Assembly (NCBI RefSeq): GCF_000003815.2
Contig: NC_049991.1
Coordinates: forward strand, 16,600,776-16,664,775
Length of the DNA: 64,000 nucleotides
Direction of reading: 5' to 3'
DNA from: Branchiostoma floridae
Lineage: Eukaryota > Chordata > Leptocardii > Amphioxiformes > Branchiostomatidae
Positions 44,601 to 56,670 of this stretch are shown here, piece after piece. Position 1 is the stretch's first letter. Every line of letters begins with the position of its first letter. Under the pieces are notes generated by a model, which did no database searches, was not told the DNA's origin, and saw only the letters and a program-made list of their open reading frames with translations. A program made the translations under genes and the position numbers.

Positions 44601-47600
44601 GCGCCGGAGGCTGCGACAGTCCATGCTGATGGAGCCGCCGCAGGAACGCGCAGAGCTCAGGTTCAGGTTGTCCTCGAACACCAGGCTCCGGATCCGGAGG
44701 TCTCGGTCGAGCGCGTCGAAGAACATCGGCAGCCGCGCGGTCAGGCGTCCCGCCACGCTGATCTGTGTGGATATGGGTGTCATTCAATCTTCAATCTTTA
44801 TTCATCAAATTATTTAACATTGCAGAGTTACCCCCTGAGCAGTAGTACCTCTAAATACCGTTGCTTTTACAGAATGGAGTAATTGACATTGTCATCAAAA
44901 GGGTCGCCAAACAGTAGAGAGAAAACTTTGGAGAGAAGACACACTCGTGAAAGCAACAATGAGAAATAAAATTGCCAAAGAAAGTTTGCAATCTCGCGAA
45001 AACAATATAGTTACTGGCAGTGCTTTAAGCTTGCCTCTTATGTCATTGATAGATGACTACAAGTCTAGGCGTAAACAAAGCATCACTGGCTAGGAAAACA
45101 AGGAATGGGGATGGAAAGAAATCAAAGGAGAGGGACAGAGACTCGGTGAATTAGCTATAGGGAGAAGACACATGAGAACAAATCGTTTACCTGAAGTGTA
45201 TTTACGAAGACTTGGTCCTTTTGATACTTCTGTGCCCCTTGAAACTTCAGCACGTCAGCGATGCTGTACAGAGAAGCGGCCGTGCACTTCTCTGTGATGT
45301 GCAGCTTCTCCGTGAAGAACTGCGCCAAGATGTGCACAAAGTTCGTCTGCGCTCGGCACTCCTGCAGGCACTCGAGCCCCATTCGGAGAAGATCGGTGAG
45401 CCGAAGTTCAGCTTCGCGAGACTTCGGCACACGTTCGATTTCCTTCCGGTAGAACTTGATCTCCCTCTCGATGGTCCTGATCAGAGGACTGGCCTTGGAC
45501 TTCATGTGGCCGGCTGTGAACAGGCACACCAGCGAGTTGTCTCGTTCTAGGCAAGCCTGGAGGTATTGCGTGGTTTGCCTTGAATTTGGCTGACTTTTTG
45601 CCTTCTCTCCTACGTAAAACGCAGCAAAATACTCCTGCCATGTCCGGTTAATGAAAGAACACTTCTGTGATAGCATCAATTCATTGTGGACTCCCCTTTC
45701 GTATTGCTGCTCTATTTTTAGCACCCCCAAAGGCAGTAGTCTATCCAAAACTTTGTACGTGTCTCTCAAGTTATGAACAGAAAACGTCGTCCTGTTGCAC
45801 TTTAGCTCCTCCCAAGCGATCTGCCCTAGCGCCATCAGTCTGAGGTGGATGTCCTTCCACATTCTCTCACCCTCTAGGATGTACGGTTTCGTCGAACATG
45901 GCGACAGGAGAAGCCGTTGGAACACCTCGGTGTAGAGTTCGGTAACCGTCGTGGGCAGTCGGAACGGCCGAGAGTCCTGCCCGACCTGGAGGTGGCACAG
46001 CAAGGCGAGACAGGAGGGGTTACTGGCGAGCTCCAGGAGCTGCGGGTTCGTCTCAATCTCCGCGACAAGACGCTCGGCTAAAGACGTCTTCTCTACAAAG
46101 TACGACCGGACGTAGTCCACTTTAGCCACAGTGGTAGGGCCCTGTAGGATGTAGACGAAGTCGCAGACTTTCATGAGCGTTGTCGTGCGCAGACCGCTTC
46201 TCGCAGTGATGACGACGTGTGACCGCTCCAAGGCACCCCCGACAAAGATGTCGTAGAAGCCGAGGTTGTGTAGCTGCTTCTGCGTGAGGATCTCCAATCC
46301 GTCTACGAGTAACAGCACTCTCTCCTGGTGGTTAGCGACGTAGTCCCAGAACGCTTCCGGCGTGGTGAACGAGTCCGACCCGAAGTGCTCTCCGTAGAGG
46401 TAGTCGCAGAGAGATGTCGTCACGCTCGACACGTCCACCATTAAGACCAGGTCGTAGTTGTCCAGCATCCCCAGCGTCCAACGCAGAGCCATTCTCTGAC
46501 AGAACAGCGTCTTCCCAATCCCCGGGTCTCCCTCGAGACCCACTCTCAGCGGGATCGCTTGCGGAATCTCAAGGGACGACGCGATGTCCTCAAGATTTGT
46601 GGCGAATCCCGGAGGAGATTCTCGCGTGGCTTTGATGACGTCGGCTTCGACGTTCGCGGACTTGGAAACCGACGCCGCGTTCATGAGGTCCGCCCCCTGC
46701 GACGCTGTCGCTGTGGGTCCGAAACTTGCCGCATAACTGGCGCGAACAACTTCGGGAATAGACAGGTCGGAGGACTTAAGGACCATCTTACGATTCTCAT
46801 CTGTATGAAAAATACAACGACAGGAAAATTAGATTTGTAAAGAAACGTTGTTGATACGTGACACTAATAGCATATGTCAAGTGAAAAAGATAGAGATGAA
46901 AAATAATAATAAAGGACAATTTCGTAAAGGGGCGCTAGCGAAAATCAGTACTCAACATGCACAAGAAAACATATCTGAAGTGAGTACGTAGTCCGTCCGT
47001 TCATTTGTTCAGACCCTTGAGGTGTCTAGTGGCGCATGGGGCAGCATGGTGCGTTTTGCAGAAAGGGAGTGCTAGCCCTTCACGCTTGGAAATGAAGGGA
47101 GACGAAATGACATATTTTTCCATAGCGAGCTTGGGGTTGAATATTTACGATTAGTCTAATGAAAACACCCGTTAGAAAAATATCAAGCACACATTTGGTT
47201 CTAATTTCGGACGGATAAGTTCACCAAACTGACATGTATGGCCTCTAGCTATATTTAACAGCATGGCATATCGCTGCGTTGAAAGTTAGACCTAGAGACA
47301 TTGTTCTACTTCAATGCTCCGGTAAACGACACCATCTCTATTGTTCTCGCCGTCGTAACTAAGCCCGGTACATGAAAACAACTTTCGCCGCGACATGATT
47401 TGTATTTCAGTCGTAACAGAATATTCTTGTCACTTTTAAATCAACCTTCGTTGTTGCCTGGCAACATGTATAGCTGACAATGGATGACGTAATGTACAGA
47501 CACACGTCTGAAGGGCTTACAGCAAATAATTAGCTGTCGTCCACTAAATGGACTTGTTGTAACCGCACAAACATAAACAACCGTACACTAAATTTCACTG

Positions 47601-49515
47601 TTTAGATCTGTTAAGCACACAACTCGTTTTGAGACAGAATGCAGAATTATAAAGTTCTGGGGTACAGGATTATTACTCTCCAAGCAGAGGTTAGGCTACG
47701 ACTGATTTTTAAAACGTTTTTTTTGGGGGGGGGGATTTTATCTGGTTTCATATTTTGTCCCGTTTTGGTGATATCTCGTGGCCGCGAGCCAGATAAAAAC
47801 CAATAAAAACAACAACAAAAAACGTTAAAAAAACCAGCCGGATCCTAACTTATGTTTGGAGAGTACAGGATTATACCTGACAAAAGTACACGTTTTATGC
47901 AGCGTCATGTGCAGACCGTCTGGGCAGCTGGAAAATTTTAATTGTTAAGACTAAAGTGGCCGATTTGTGCTGCTTTTCGATCGTTCTCGTATTCTAGTAT
48001 GGCCAGGCTGTTCACTAACTACATGGACCAGACGATCTGTTCAGGAGGCTAAAAGATTATCCGCAGTTGTGAGACAAGAGGTAAAGAAATGAGGTTATAG
48101 AGATGAAGCAATATGTTCCTTCTTACTTGTGACCATTGTGCCGACTTTTGCTTCCCCCTTGTCGATGGTTGGCGGTGGTTCCGGGGCGTCCTTATCTGTA
48201 AGACACGTACAGAAATCTGTATAACACAACTGTGTTTCATCAGCTAGCAGGGTACAGAAATCGCTGTAACACAACTGTGTCTTTCACAGGGCACAGAACA
48301 CGTAGTTCCACAGGGCACAGAATATCAGGACACAGTCGGTGCTGTGACTTAAAAAGCTTACATACACAAGCTTACACACAGAAAGTAGAGTAGGCGTCTA
48401 TGTTGTAAAAACGGTTATAGTTTTCTTCTTATGACAAACGAAAATTAGAAGACTAAAGACTACGTATTGCTGTTTTTTTTACCCTTTACAACATCAACCC
48501 CCTTATACATAAATGACATAAATGTCAATAGGATGTAGGTGGATTTAAGACGGCTCCGACTTGCATTATTACGTAATCTTAACTCGTTGAAATGCTTCGA
48601 CTAAGTCTGAACATAAGGGAGGTAGTGGGGACTTGTTTGTGGTCAATGACATGACCAAAGACCAAGGTATCGTCACTATACACCTGTAGGTGATCTAGCC
48701 TTGGCCTGTGATGGTGACCGTAATATTATATCATTAAGTATAACACATTGCTCAGTATCTACAACGGAAGACTTTTACATGGAAGTAATGGTGTGAAACA
48801 TATTTTTAGCTCTAGAATGACACGTCCACAAAGGTTCAAGGCTAATGTATGGGTCCAAAACGCCGGGCACTGTTGACCAAACAATGTCAGGGTGGCCACC
48901 GGCACCGGCATGACTTGAAGTACTGAAAGAACGATTCACCCATGCTTTAACTTCTAGAGAGCCACATGTTCACAACGTCGGCTGCTATAGGCTTATTTGC
49001 ATGCTGCAGTCTCTAACAAGATTGCAAGGTACAATGGTCAACTTAAGTTGTAAAGGATTGAGGAATGCCTACCTGAACTCGGCACCCGTAATCTTATTTT
49101 CCTCTTCTGTTTACCAAATTGTCGAGCCCGCCTCGGTATTCTATACATTGTGACTTCTCTCTACCGTAGCGGGTTGGGACCCAAATACATGGAGTCCTGT
49201 CCAGATATCTGACCACTAGAACGTCTACGGCGGTACCTGCCTACCGAACGTCTATAGGAAAACATACCTAGTGAGCTACATTTGAAATGGCTGTCACAGA
49301 ATGCGTGGTTGTGCCGTGAGAGAAATCACCTGGTCGGTATCGTGTGGGGATCCGGTTCGTGTGGGTTGTAAAGTTATAGCAACGGCGCGCCAAGGGTCAT
49401 TGATGGTCTATAGAACTCGCGAAGCCCATTCAAACAACTCACCGTATTCTGTTCCAACCTCGCTGTGAGAAGGTACGAATATTTCAGCCTCCGATTCGGA
49501 CGTTGTCGTAGCCAT
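41680..49515 (-). CDS. NACHT/NLR-type protein, complete, 962 residues
   Basis: Nine exons join in phase: 49443-49515, 48127-48195, 45191-46800, 44494-44762, 44063-44168, 43544-43665, 43069-43186, 42533-42640, 41680-42093. The ATG at 49515 opens MATTTSESEAE. NACHT hallmarks: Walker A GDPGIGKT (residues 138-145), Walker B LLLVDGLE (210-217), VVITARSG sensor region (about 242), NPQLLELASNPSCLALLC (298-315), and FINRTWQEYFAAFYV (about 428-442), the NLR-style end of the winged-helix/HD2 region. Exons 4-9 encode a degenerate leucine-rich region (NNTLTRVDI, NPTLRTFSF). The first 130 residues contain no recognisable CARD, death, DED, pyrin or TIR domain. NLRs are cytosolic sensors that oligomerise through NACHT. 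Lancelets are known for expanded NLR sets, so orthology to a vertebrate NLR is not claimed. Confidence 0.88.
43880..44030. repeat. (AC)n microsatellite
   Basis: Interrupted CA/CGCA dinucleotide repeat in the intron between NLR exons 5 and 6. Confidence 0.95.
46801..48126. other. NLR intron 2
   Basis: No exon recognised. It contains a MITE at 47675-47864 and otherwise unassigned AT-rich DNA. Confidence 0.6.
47675..47864. mobile_element. MITE with CTCTCCAAGCAG termini, copy 1
   Basis: Left end actctccaagcagaggttag and right end ggatcctaacttatgtttgg agagt form imperfect inverted termini. The same ends bound the copy at 56386-56523 and a right half at about 52060-52150. Confidence 0.75.
48205..48325. 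repeat. Short tandem duplication beside NLR exon 2
   Basis: The block gtacagaaatc..taacacaactgtgt occurs twice about 50 bp apart, followed by two cacagggcacagaa words. It begins just upstream of the exon 2 acceptor. Non-coding. Confidence 0.65.
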
Positions 49516-50682
49516 GTTTTTTTTCTTCTCCGTAATAGAAGGCAAGGTCCACAGTCCTGAGAAACGCACAGGTGCCACCACCACAACAACTTCTAGAACG
49601 CCAGTCGCTCCTTGGTAACAAATCCTTCTGAGAAAACCACGGAAGAATGGCTCTTTTGAGTGGCGTACATTAACTAATCGTTAGTTTTGGAGTAAGCTAA
49701 CAAAGTTAACGCACCGCCTCTCCCAGGCAACGTCATAATGGTTTTGAAAAGGGACGGGGTCTAAATCGGGCATTTTCTTTGACTGTATCATTATTCATTG
49801 ACTTATGTTGGTCCATTCTTTCCAAAGTGTTTAGTAAACTCCAGAGAGGGGTTTGCAAAGCAAATAGATGGTCACCCGTTGTATACATGATCCAGAGACG
49901 GTAGATCTCTGTAACGACCGGCACATTTGTGTTCAGATCAGCCTGTTTTGAAAAACCCTGACCCAACTGACCCGTGTAAAGTGGCAGTGTTTTTCGTCGC
50001 CAAGGTCGATGTTATTCTTTGTAACAACAGTCGGTATTTGTTTTATACCACATTGCTCGGTGGTCTGTTTACCTAAGGATTTAAGGCAACCGTTGGGTGA
50101 TGACTGTTGCATGTATACGTATTTTAACAGACACGGTATCGGTGTTTAACGTTAAGTCGTTACTTTGAAAATTGTCGAGACAATAGCCACCTATAGAACC
50201 AGCTCCATTGTGTGTTAATTGCCGTGTGTTGTTGTAGTATCGTTACACCTGATCAGAGTCTACTAGAAATGACCCCGGGTGAATTTGAACTAGACTTAGT
50301 GGGAGCCTACACTACAGGTGGTGCTATAGTAACTGTTCCCACGCTGTGACTGAACAGTACATAACATACAGGAGCTACGGGACTCTCACTCAGAAACTCT
50401 AACTTCAATCGGTCTACCGAAAGGCCGTACTGCGAAGCTTAGCAATTCCTTCCTCCAATGCACAATCCAGCTCTATAACTAGGCAATAACCTAGTAGTAC
50501 CACCAACATTTGGTCTGGCTGGTCCAACATGCTTTTCAATCAATTATTGTACTATGTTGAGCACGAGTGTGCTGTTTTTATGTGGTTATTTGGATGTTAA
50601 GCTTTGTGATAAGGGCGAAATTCGGGTATACCTTTATCACCTGTGAGTTCCTCACTGAATAAAACATTACATTACATTATCA

Positions 50683-50905
50683 TATAGCCAGGCGCCGCGG
50701 ACCAATCAGAAGGCCCCGTTCCACGTTGGTTATGACGCCGTAACNNNNNNNNNNNNNNNNNNNNNNNNNNNNNNNNNNNNNNNNNNNNNNNNNNNNNNNN
50801 NNNNNNNNNNNNNNNNNNNNNNNNNNNNNNNNNNNNNNNNNNNNNNNNNNNNNNNNNNNNNNNNNNNNNNACTCGGGCCGGGGCATTAACCCTTTATTAC
50901 ATTAT
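50683..50905. mobile_element. Foldback DNA element with assembly gap, copy 2
   Basis: The 60 bp before the gap (catatagccaggcgccgcgg ...) are the reverse complement of 15733-15800, and the 30 bp after it (cggggcattaaccctttatt) match the other end at 15217-15240. The interior is lost in 126 N (50745-50870). Confidence 0.75.
50745..50870. other. Assembly gap (126 N)
   Basis: Run of N inside the second copy of the foldback element. Confidence 0.99.
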
Positions 50906-52059
50906 ACATCAAGTCGAGGCGGTGTAGAATATTAATATCATTTTCTAATGACATGTCCCGCCTATACTTGAAGCTAGATAAAAATTAATGAATATGATCA
51001 CATGTAAATCTAGTGCACTCTTCCTTAAGGCAAACACATGTAATTTCAACCTACTTATGCCATGCCCCGACTCCATGCCTACGTACTTAGGCCAATAACG
51101 TTACATATGTACCGCTCTAAAAAATGAGAACGCATTGAAACAAACTGAAACAGTATGTCAATACGCCATTTACGTTCATATTCATGTAGTGATAGACCTT
51201 AGTAGAGACGAGTTTCATTGTAATAATTGATCTATAATTTTTGTCTTACATTGTACCATGTACAAATCTCGTGCAATAGTTCATTCATTCAATGCGGTTT
51301 TCTTATTATACATCAGGTACCACAATGTGCCACTGTGTATGTTGGTATGATTGTACTACGGGTTGTGTGTATGTGTGGCATTTAGAGCTTCAATAGAATG
51401 ATTTTGTTTTGTTCCTGATCAGTTTTAAGATCTCAATTTGATTTGGTTATGGCAATGTTATGTGATGATGAGTTAACACATGTGTACCTTTGATCATATA
51501 CGATACCACGGGCCAGGGCAGACGTTCTACGTACAATAAATGTCAGCGATTGTAGGAGAGTACATGTACTTTGCCTCTTCTCAGCGTCCTCTCCCAAGTT
51601 TGGGCACAAACTAACTTAAGCACACATGGCATGGTGCCATGCACTGTGCAGGCGTTTCGGAATGTTTTTGGCCCAAGTGGTAATTTGTGCCCATCACATC
51701 CCCATATTTGGAATAGAGGGCCACATAGCATATCGTCGTCGTCTACAACGAACATGGCCAACGTACAGAATACAAAGCCTGAAGTTAGGTGACTTGGATT
51801 TCGAAAAGGTGTCTCATTTGTCATTATGCCAATCTATAAACACAATGACAACCTATGGCACTACCCGTCACAGTCGCTGGAGGGCGTGGGTTTGGCGGGT
51901 CCATGTGTACGTATCCGCGTACGGTTTACGATTGTGCAATGATTGCAGGTGTGTAGATTTTTATATTGCCGAAGTGTATTTCCAGTAGGATCATCCAATG
52001 GAGGCGGTAAACAAACGTACAACATTGAAGCTACCGTGTGTACATCATGTTTGTGCCAA

Positions 52060-52150
52060 ACCCAAACGATACTAAATAGAAAGCCCGATAAAAACGTCAT
52101 AAAACGTCAAAAACAGCCGGAGCCGAAACTCTGCTTAGAGAGTTTGAGAC
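52060..52150. repeat. Half copy of the CTCTCCAAGCAG MITE
   Basis: aaacagccggagccgaaact ctgcttagagagt matches the right end of the copy at 56386-56523; no left end is seen. Confidence 0.55.
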
Positions 52151-53507
52151 AATACTAAATTCATAATTCTATAGTGGTAATTGATGAGAATCTTTTTATT
52201 TTTGCAGCATTCGGAAACTAATTAAAGATGGAAATTATCAGACATAAATCATGCAAATCGGGGTCTCATTATCATAATTTATGAGGAAATTCTTGAAACA
52301 AAATGAAAATTAAATGACAATTTGTTATTTGGGTAGAGAAGATGATAAACTGATAATTCATTATAAGGAGGACCTTGTTTGAAAATAATCACAGAAACAT
52401 TTATAATACACCAGCCGAAAAGGTTAATAAATTTGGCAAAGGGCTGAGGTCATGGAACTTCCTAGTTTTTAAAAGATTTCTTGTTTGTTCGTATGAATAA
52501 CTTAAGAGCTGCCATCTTCTGTTTCCATCAACCCCACGGACAGTGACCTATGAGGCCGATGAGGCAGCCCGCTGCTGGATAATGAGATGGACTGACAAGA
52601 TATCGTGATGATCAACCCCATGCACATTTCCTCCCAACTTCTTGGGAGAAGAACAACAGACCTGGCAGGAGCAGATCTTTCCGAACGGTGAAAACAAGGT
52701 GAGTCATATCGTGAGACATCAATAAATGTCATGTTTGTAAAAAGAGCGGATATAGGTCACCCCGCGGATAAAGGTGAACTAGCGTTACGTGTGTGATATC
52801 AAGGAGCTTTTATCAGATGTAAGCCCCTTGGCTATATATATCTTTAATATCTGTTTTCACGTACAGGCAGCAATTGTTAAATAGAGAGCTAGAACCTTCC
52901 AGCGGTCGAATCAAGACCCTGATCAGGAGTAGATAGTAATGTAATTCTTTTTGTGTAGAGAGGAGTTTACGTAGGAAAAAGAGACTAAGTGACTTCGAAG
53001 CTGTACGAACCGTTTCTTAAGATTGAGCATTTCTTAAGATGCCCGAGTTCCGATTTCTTGGATGCCGGTGTCCGAAGCGATTTGCGTCTTCGCCGTGCGC
53101 ATCTGGAAAGAATCAACCACACAGGAGTTCAAGTTCGGTCTCCAAATTCAGGGACGACCCAAAACTGAAGAAGTTCTAAGTCCTTTTGTTGAAACACTTT
53201 CTGTAAACAGATAGGCAAGGTACGAAAAAATAATCTCAAAAGTAACGCGAATGGTCCAAAAAGAGGAGTCGGCACTGTGACGTACGAATTGTAGTACAAA
53301 CGCCTATTCGTTTACCTACGTCACAGTAGCTTCTTTGTAAACAGCACCGTCCCTGCTAGAGTTCACCCTACCTGAAGTTCAAAGTGCCTCAGGCTCAACG
53401 CGCTGTGGCCTTGAATGCCCCTTCTCTGACAAACAATGCCGTCACCATGTGCTTCCTGTCTTTCTCGGGGAATCCTGGGGATGTCCCGTGTAGGCGTTAC
53501 GGTGGAA

Positions 53508-53515
53508 TATATAAA
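53508..53515 (+). promoter_or_regulatory. TATA box of the coiled-coil gene
   Basis: TATATAAA lies 97 nt before the start codon, placing transcription start near 53540 and leaving a 5' UTR of about 65 nt. Confidence 0.7.
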
Positions 53516-53604
53516 GGACAGAGACAACACGAACTCTACAGTCCTCCTGAAGATCTCCCGAAGTCAACTTTTCTCCTCTGAAGAAACTCCTGCCGTCTAT
53601 AGCC

Positions 53605-55738
53605 ATGGCTTTCTTCCGTACGTCGCTAGTGCTGTTGGCGGTGGCGCTGCTTTTGACGACCGGCTTCGTGGAGGGCGGGAAGAAGCACAAGCGTCGCAGA
53701 AGCAGGGAGCACTCACGGGAACACTCTCGGGAGCACTCAAGGGGGAGCCGGGAGGACAGCAGAAGTTCGTCTGAGGAGACCCGGGAGCAGGACAACGAGC
53801 GTCTGGACAAGTTGGAAGAACTGTGAGTCTGTCTTGCTTTCTAGTAAAATGCTGCATAGCTTCCATCATGTCACCCATGTTATGATATCAAATCGTAGGA
53901 TCTGTTTCGCCGTCTTTTGATTTCGAGTTTAATAGTACGCGCTTCCTCAAATGTTCGATTCGTGTTTGTATCAAATTCCTTTCAAGTGCATTGATGCAAT
54001 GTAGCAGTCGTACTTTCTATGTTACTTCGGTACAATAAACGAAGTAGGAGATAAGATGTGGCTAAAAACGTCCCTTTCCTGCCAGTCCATCCTCTTGTTC
54101 GTCCTTCGCTCATTTGTTAAAGACAGGAGGCCCCGTTGGTAATTCGGAGAACTGGTCTGGATTCTACTAAAAGCAGTGAGTTCGACACTAAATGGTGTTC
54201 ATTGATTCACATAGAAGCATACTGCTCGCCAGTCTCTATTTCTTGGCGTTTCATCACGAAGATCTTTCGTGGATTTGTTGCATGCCGCACTCAATGTACA
54301 AGTCCAGACTATGCCTTGACATCGGTAGGGCGTTTATTCTAGTCACAGAAAGATGTATTATGTCGGCTTCCGGAAACTTAAACTTTCAATGTTTCTTTCA
54401 ATCAACAGGATTAAAAAGCAACAGGAAGAGATCGAGGCATTAAAGGAAGACAACAAGGCCCTGAAAGACAAGATAAACGCACAAGCCAACACAACTGATA
54501 TTCTAGGCGACGAAGTCGGTACGTCTTTCCTTCATACCCAATGTTGAACTGGTTCTCTGAAAGTTTTTCCTTCTCTGGGGGGCCTGCAGTAAATCGACGT
54601 AGATTGAGTAACATCGCAATCATTCACTAATCATCCTCCTACGCAGGGACATCCAACAGCTAAACTGCCTGTCTGGATGTGTCCTGCTCTTTCAACCGTC
54701 ACCCTTATATATAGTTCCTGACCGCCCTGATTATAAATATTAATGAGGTTACCCTTATACATGCGAGACAGCTTTTGAAAACGGAAAGCCTATTCTCTAA
54801 TTGGCTGACAGCTGGTTTGTGGGGAGGGGCGTCCACAGGAACTAAGAGTGATGGCACATCTAGACAGGCAGTTTGGCTGTTGGATGTCCCTGCGTAGGAG
54901 GATGTCATTAATAAGTCCTGTTAGTATTACCTGCATGTGAAAGTCTTACGTTCCATAGTTTTCGTCTCCTTCTGGTTACCAATTTTCTGTATGGAACTTT
55001 AATGCGTTCTCAGTTCGACAGCCACACCAATAATGGTTGATCCGGCGTTTGCGTTGTATAACCCTCTTACTAACCACATACATTCTTTTTGTCGTGCAGA
55101 TTTTCTCCAACAGGTGGTCGGAAAGGGACAGAAAGTGATCAAAGCATTGAAGGACGACAACAAGACCCTGAAAGACAAGATAAACGCACAAGCCAACACC
55201 ACTGATAACCTGGGGGACGATATCGGTAAGTCTTTCCTTCATATCCAATGTTGACCTGACTCTCTAAGTTTGCAGTAGATCAACGTAGATTTAGTAACAT
55301 TGCAGTCACTCGTTCAATCCTGATGATCTTGTTATGAATTACCTGCATACGGGTGTCTCACGTTTCGAAGCTTTTGTCCACCTAAGGCTATCATTTTCTG
55401 TATCAAACTTTCATGCAAACTCATTTCGACAGCCACACCAATAATGTTGGTATAAATGGATTAATAATCCTCTTACTAACCACATACACACGTTTTGTCT
55501 TGCAGATTCTCTCCAACAGGAGGTCGAAAAATGCAAATACAGCGTCTCGGATCTGGCTGACGACGTCAAGACCCTGATGGAAGACAAAGAGGACCTGAAG
55601 GACGCCGTTGACAGCCAGAAGACGGAGATCCGCGAGCTGCAGGCGGAGCTGGAGGGCCTGGCGGAGTGCTGCGCAGAACAAGCCGCCGGAGATGACGGGT
55701 TCTTCGGCATCCCGCTGGTACAGGGCGAGGACGTTTAG
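53605..55738 (+). CDS. Secreted coiled-coil protein with duplicated exons, 228 residues
   Basis: Four exons join in phase: 53605-53822, 54409-54518, 55100-55225, 55506-55738 (stop TAG). The ATG has a good context (agccATGg). Residues 1-24 (MAFFRTSLVLLAVALLLTTG) form a clear signal peptide. A basic Ser/Arg/His-rich segment follows, with SREH three times, then SSSEETREQ. The rest is heptad-rich coiled coil. Exons 2 and 3 encode near-identical blocks (LKDKINAQANTTD), each with an N-glycosylation sequon NTT, and exons 3 and 4 both start D(F/S)LQQ.V. The C-terminus has a CC pair and DGFFGIPLVQGEDV. No family recognised; an extracellular oligomeric or matrix-like protein is possible. Confidence 0.85.
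54632..54904. mobile_element. MITE with catcctcctacgcag termini, copy 1
   Basis: Termini catcctcctacgcagggaca and its exact complement tgtccctgcgtaggaggatg bound 273 bp. The interior (attggctgacagctggtttg) matches the copy at 61229-61515 in the opposite orientation. It sits in the intron between exons 2 and 3 of the coiled-coil gene and splits one unit of the tandem duplication. Confidence 0.9.
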
Positions 55739-55828
55739 TAGCTTCCCAAGTAGAAACAGTACTCCACGCACCAATGCTGTAGAATACGCTTATTGGAAAC
55801 TGAACCCCTTTTTCCCTCGTCGTATGAT

Positions 55829-55834
55829 AATAAA
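55829..55834 (+). terminator. Poly(A) signal of the coiled-coil gene
   Basis: AATAAA 91 nt after the stop codon. Confidence 0.65.
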
Positions 55835-55839
55835 CAATA

Positions 55840-56670
55840 TATGTCTACCGTGCTCCTGTACAGTTGCGTTATGAATGTCAATCGTATGTGAAAATAATCA
55901 TGTCTTACCCACGGAAGGTCAGCATTGCCCTGAGGAAGGTGACAGCCATCGAAACGTCGGCTCTTGTAGCTTCTCGTTTGTGTACGAAGAACTATGTGTT
56001 ATACAGCCATTTACCAACATTATAATTCACGAATATCGCACGTCTTTGCATTTGACCGATTGTACAGTTCTGATTGGTGTATTGATTGTTGATGCAATTT
56101 TGTAGGCTTTTTATGTCAATATATGACATGATTTGTCATTTTTGTCAGTCACCTTGCCGAATAAAGATTCAAGTTACCATATGACACCTGGTATTTCATA
56201 GAAAATGGATTAGGTAATGTACCAACAGACGCCGCATGAATACATTCATAACGCATGTAGACTAGTGCATTCTTTTAAAATCCTATCAGCACCCTTCTCC
56301 CATTTTCCTATGCCGAGTTGAATCATTGTCGTAGAAACTTCTCTTGATTCGACCCGACCGGAGTTCTTTGTAGTGGGTTCGCCTTACTCTCCAAGCAGAT
56401 GTTAGGTTCCGGTTCTTTGTTTTTACGAGTTTCGCGACCGCAAGACATAAAGAAAACGGTACAAAACAGAAAGCCCCCCCCCCCCAAAAAAAAACAGCCG
56501 GAGTCTTACATCTGCTTAGAGAGCAGGTTCGACTCTGCGTAGGGGAATGTCTTCTTCGCGCAGGACAGTGAGTCAGTGTATGTTTAGCGTAAATATCCCA
56601 CAGTAGGCCTAACGCACAGGGATCAAGTAAAGTATATCTCAATAAAAAAAACCCAGACAATTCAAATAAA
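55840..56670. other. Intergenic region between convergent genes
   Basis: Contains a repeat fragment with ctgaggaaggtgac..atcgaaacgtcgg at about 55930-55962 and aataaag near 56160, and the MITE at 56386-56523. A 145-codon ORF on the minus strand overlaps the MITE and is not supported. Confidence 0.5.
56386..56523. mobile_element. MITE with CTCTCCAAGCAG termini, copy 2
   Basis: actctccaagcagatgttag at the left and ccggagtcttacatctgctt agagag at the right form inverted termini. A poly-C/poly-A run lies at 56474-56494. Confidence 0.8.

Larger units (their letters stand above)
49516..53507. other. Intergenic region between NLR and coiled-coil gene (divergent)
   Basis: No supported gene. It presumably holds the NLR promoter (right of 49516) and regulatory DNA of the coiled-coil gene. 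Visible repeats: a LINE-like 3' end with (attac)n at 50500-50680, a foldback element with gap at 50683-50905 and a MITE half at 52060-52150. Short ORFs near 51.5-52.1 kb lie on both strands and show no domain. Confidence 0.5.

Noticed and set aside
45212-46840. Several plus-strand ORFs opposite the NLR exon
   Set aside because: Antisense shadows of a GC-rich coding exon with a clear NACHT domain on the other strand.
53442-53878. Minus-strand ORFs over the coiled-coil gene exon 1
   Set aside because: Shadow of the Ser/Arg-rich exon; the plus strand has TATA box, signal peptide and in-phase exons.
55931-55957. Full hammerhead ribozyme at the ctgaggaagg..cgaaacg word
   Set aside because: The segment between the two core boxes does not form a contiguous stem II, so it is kept only as a similarity.
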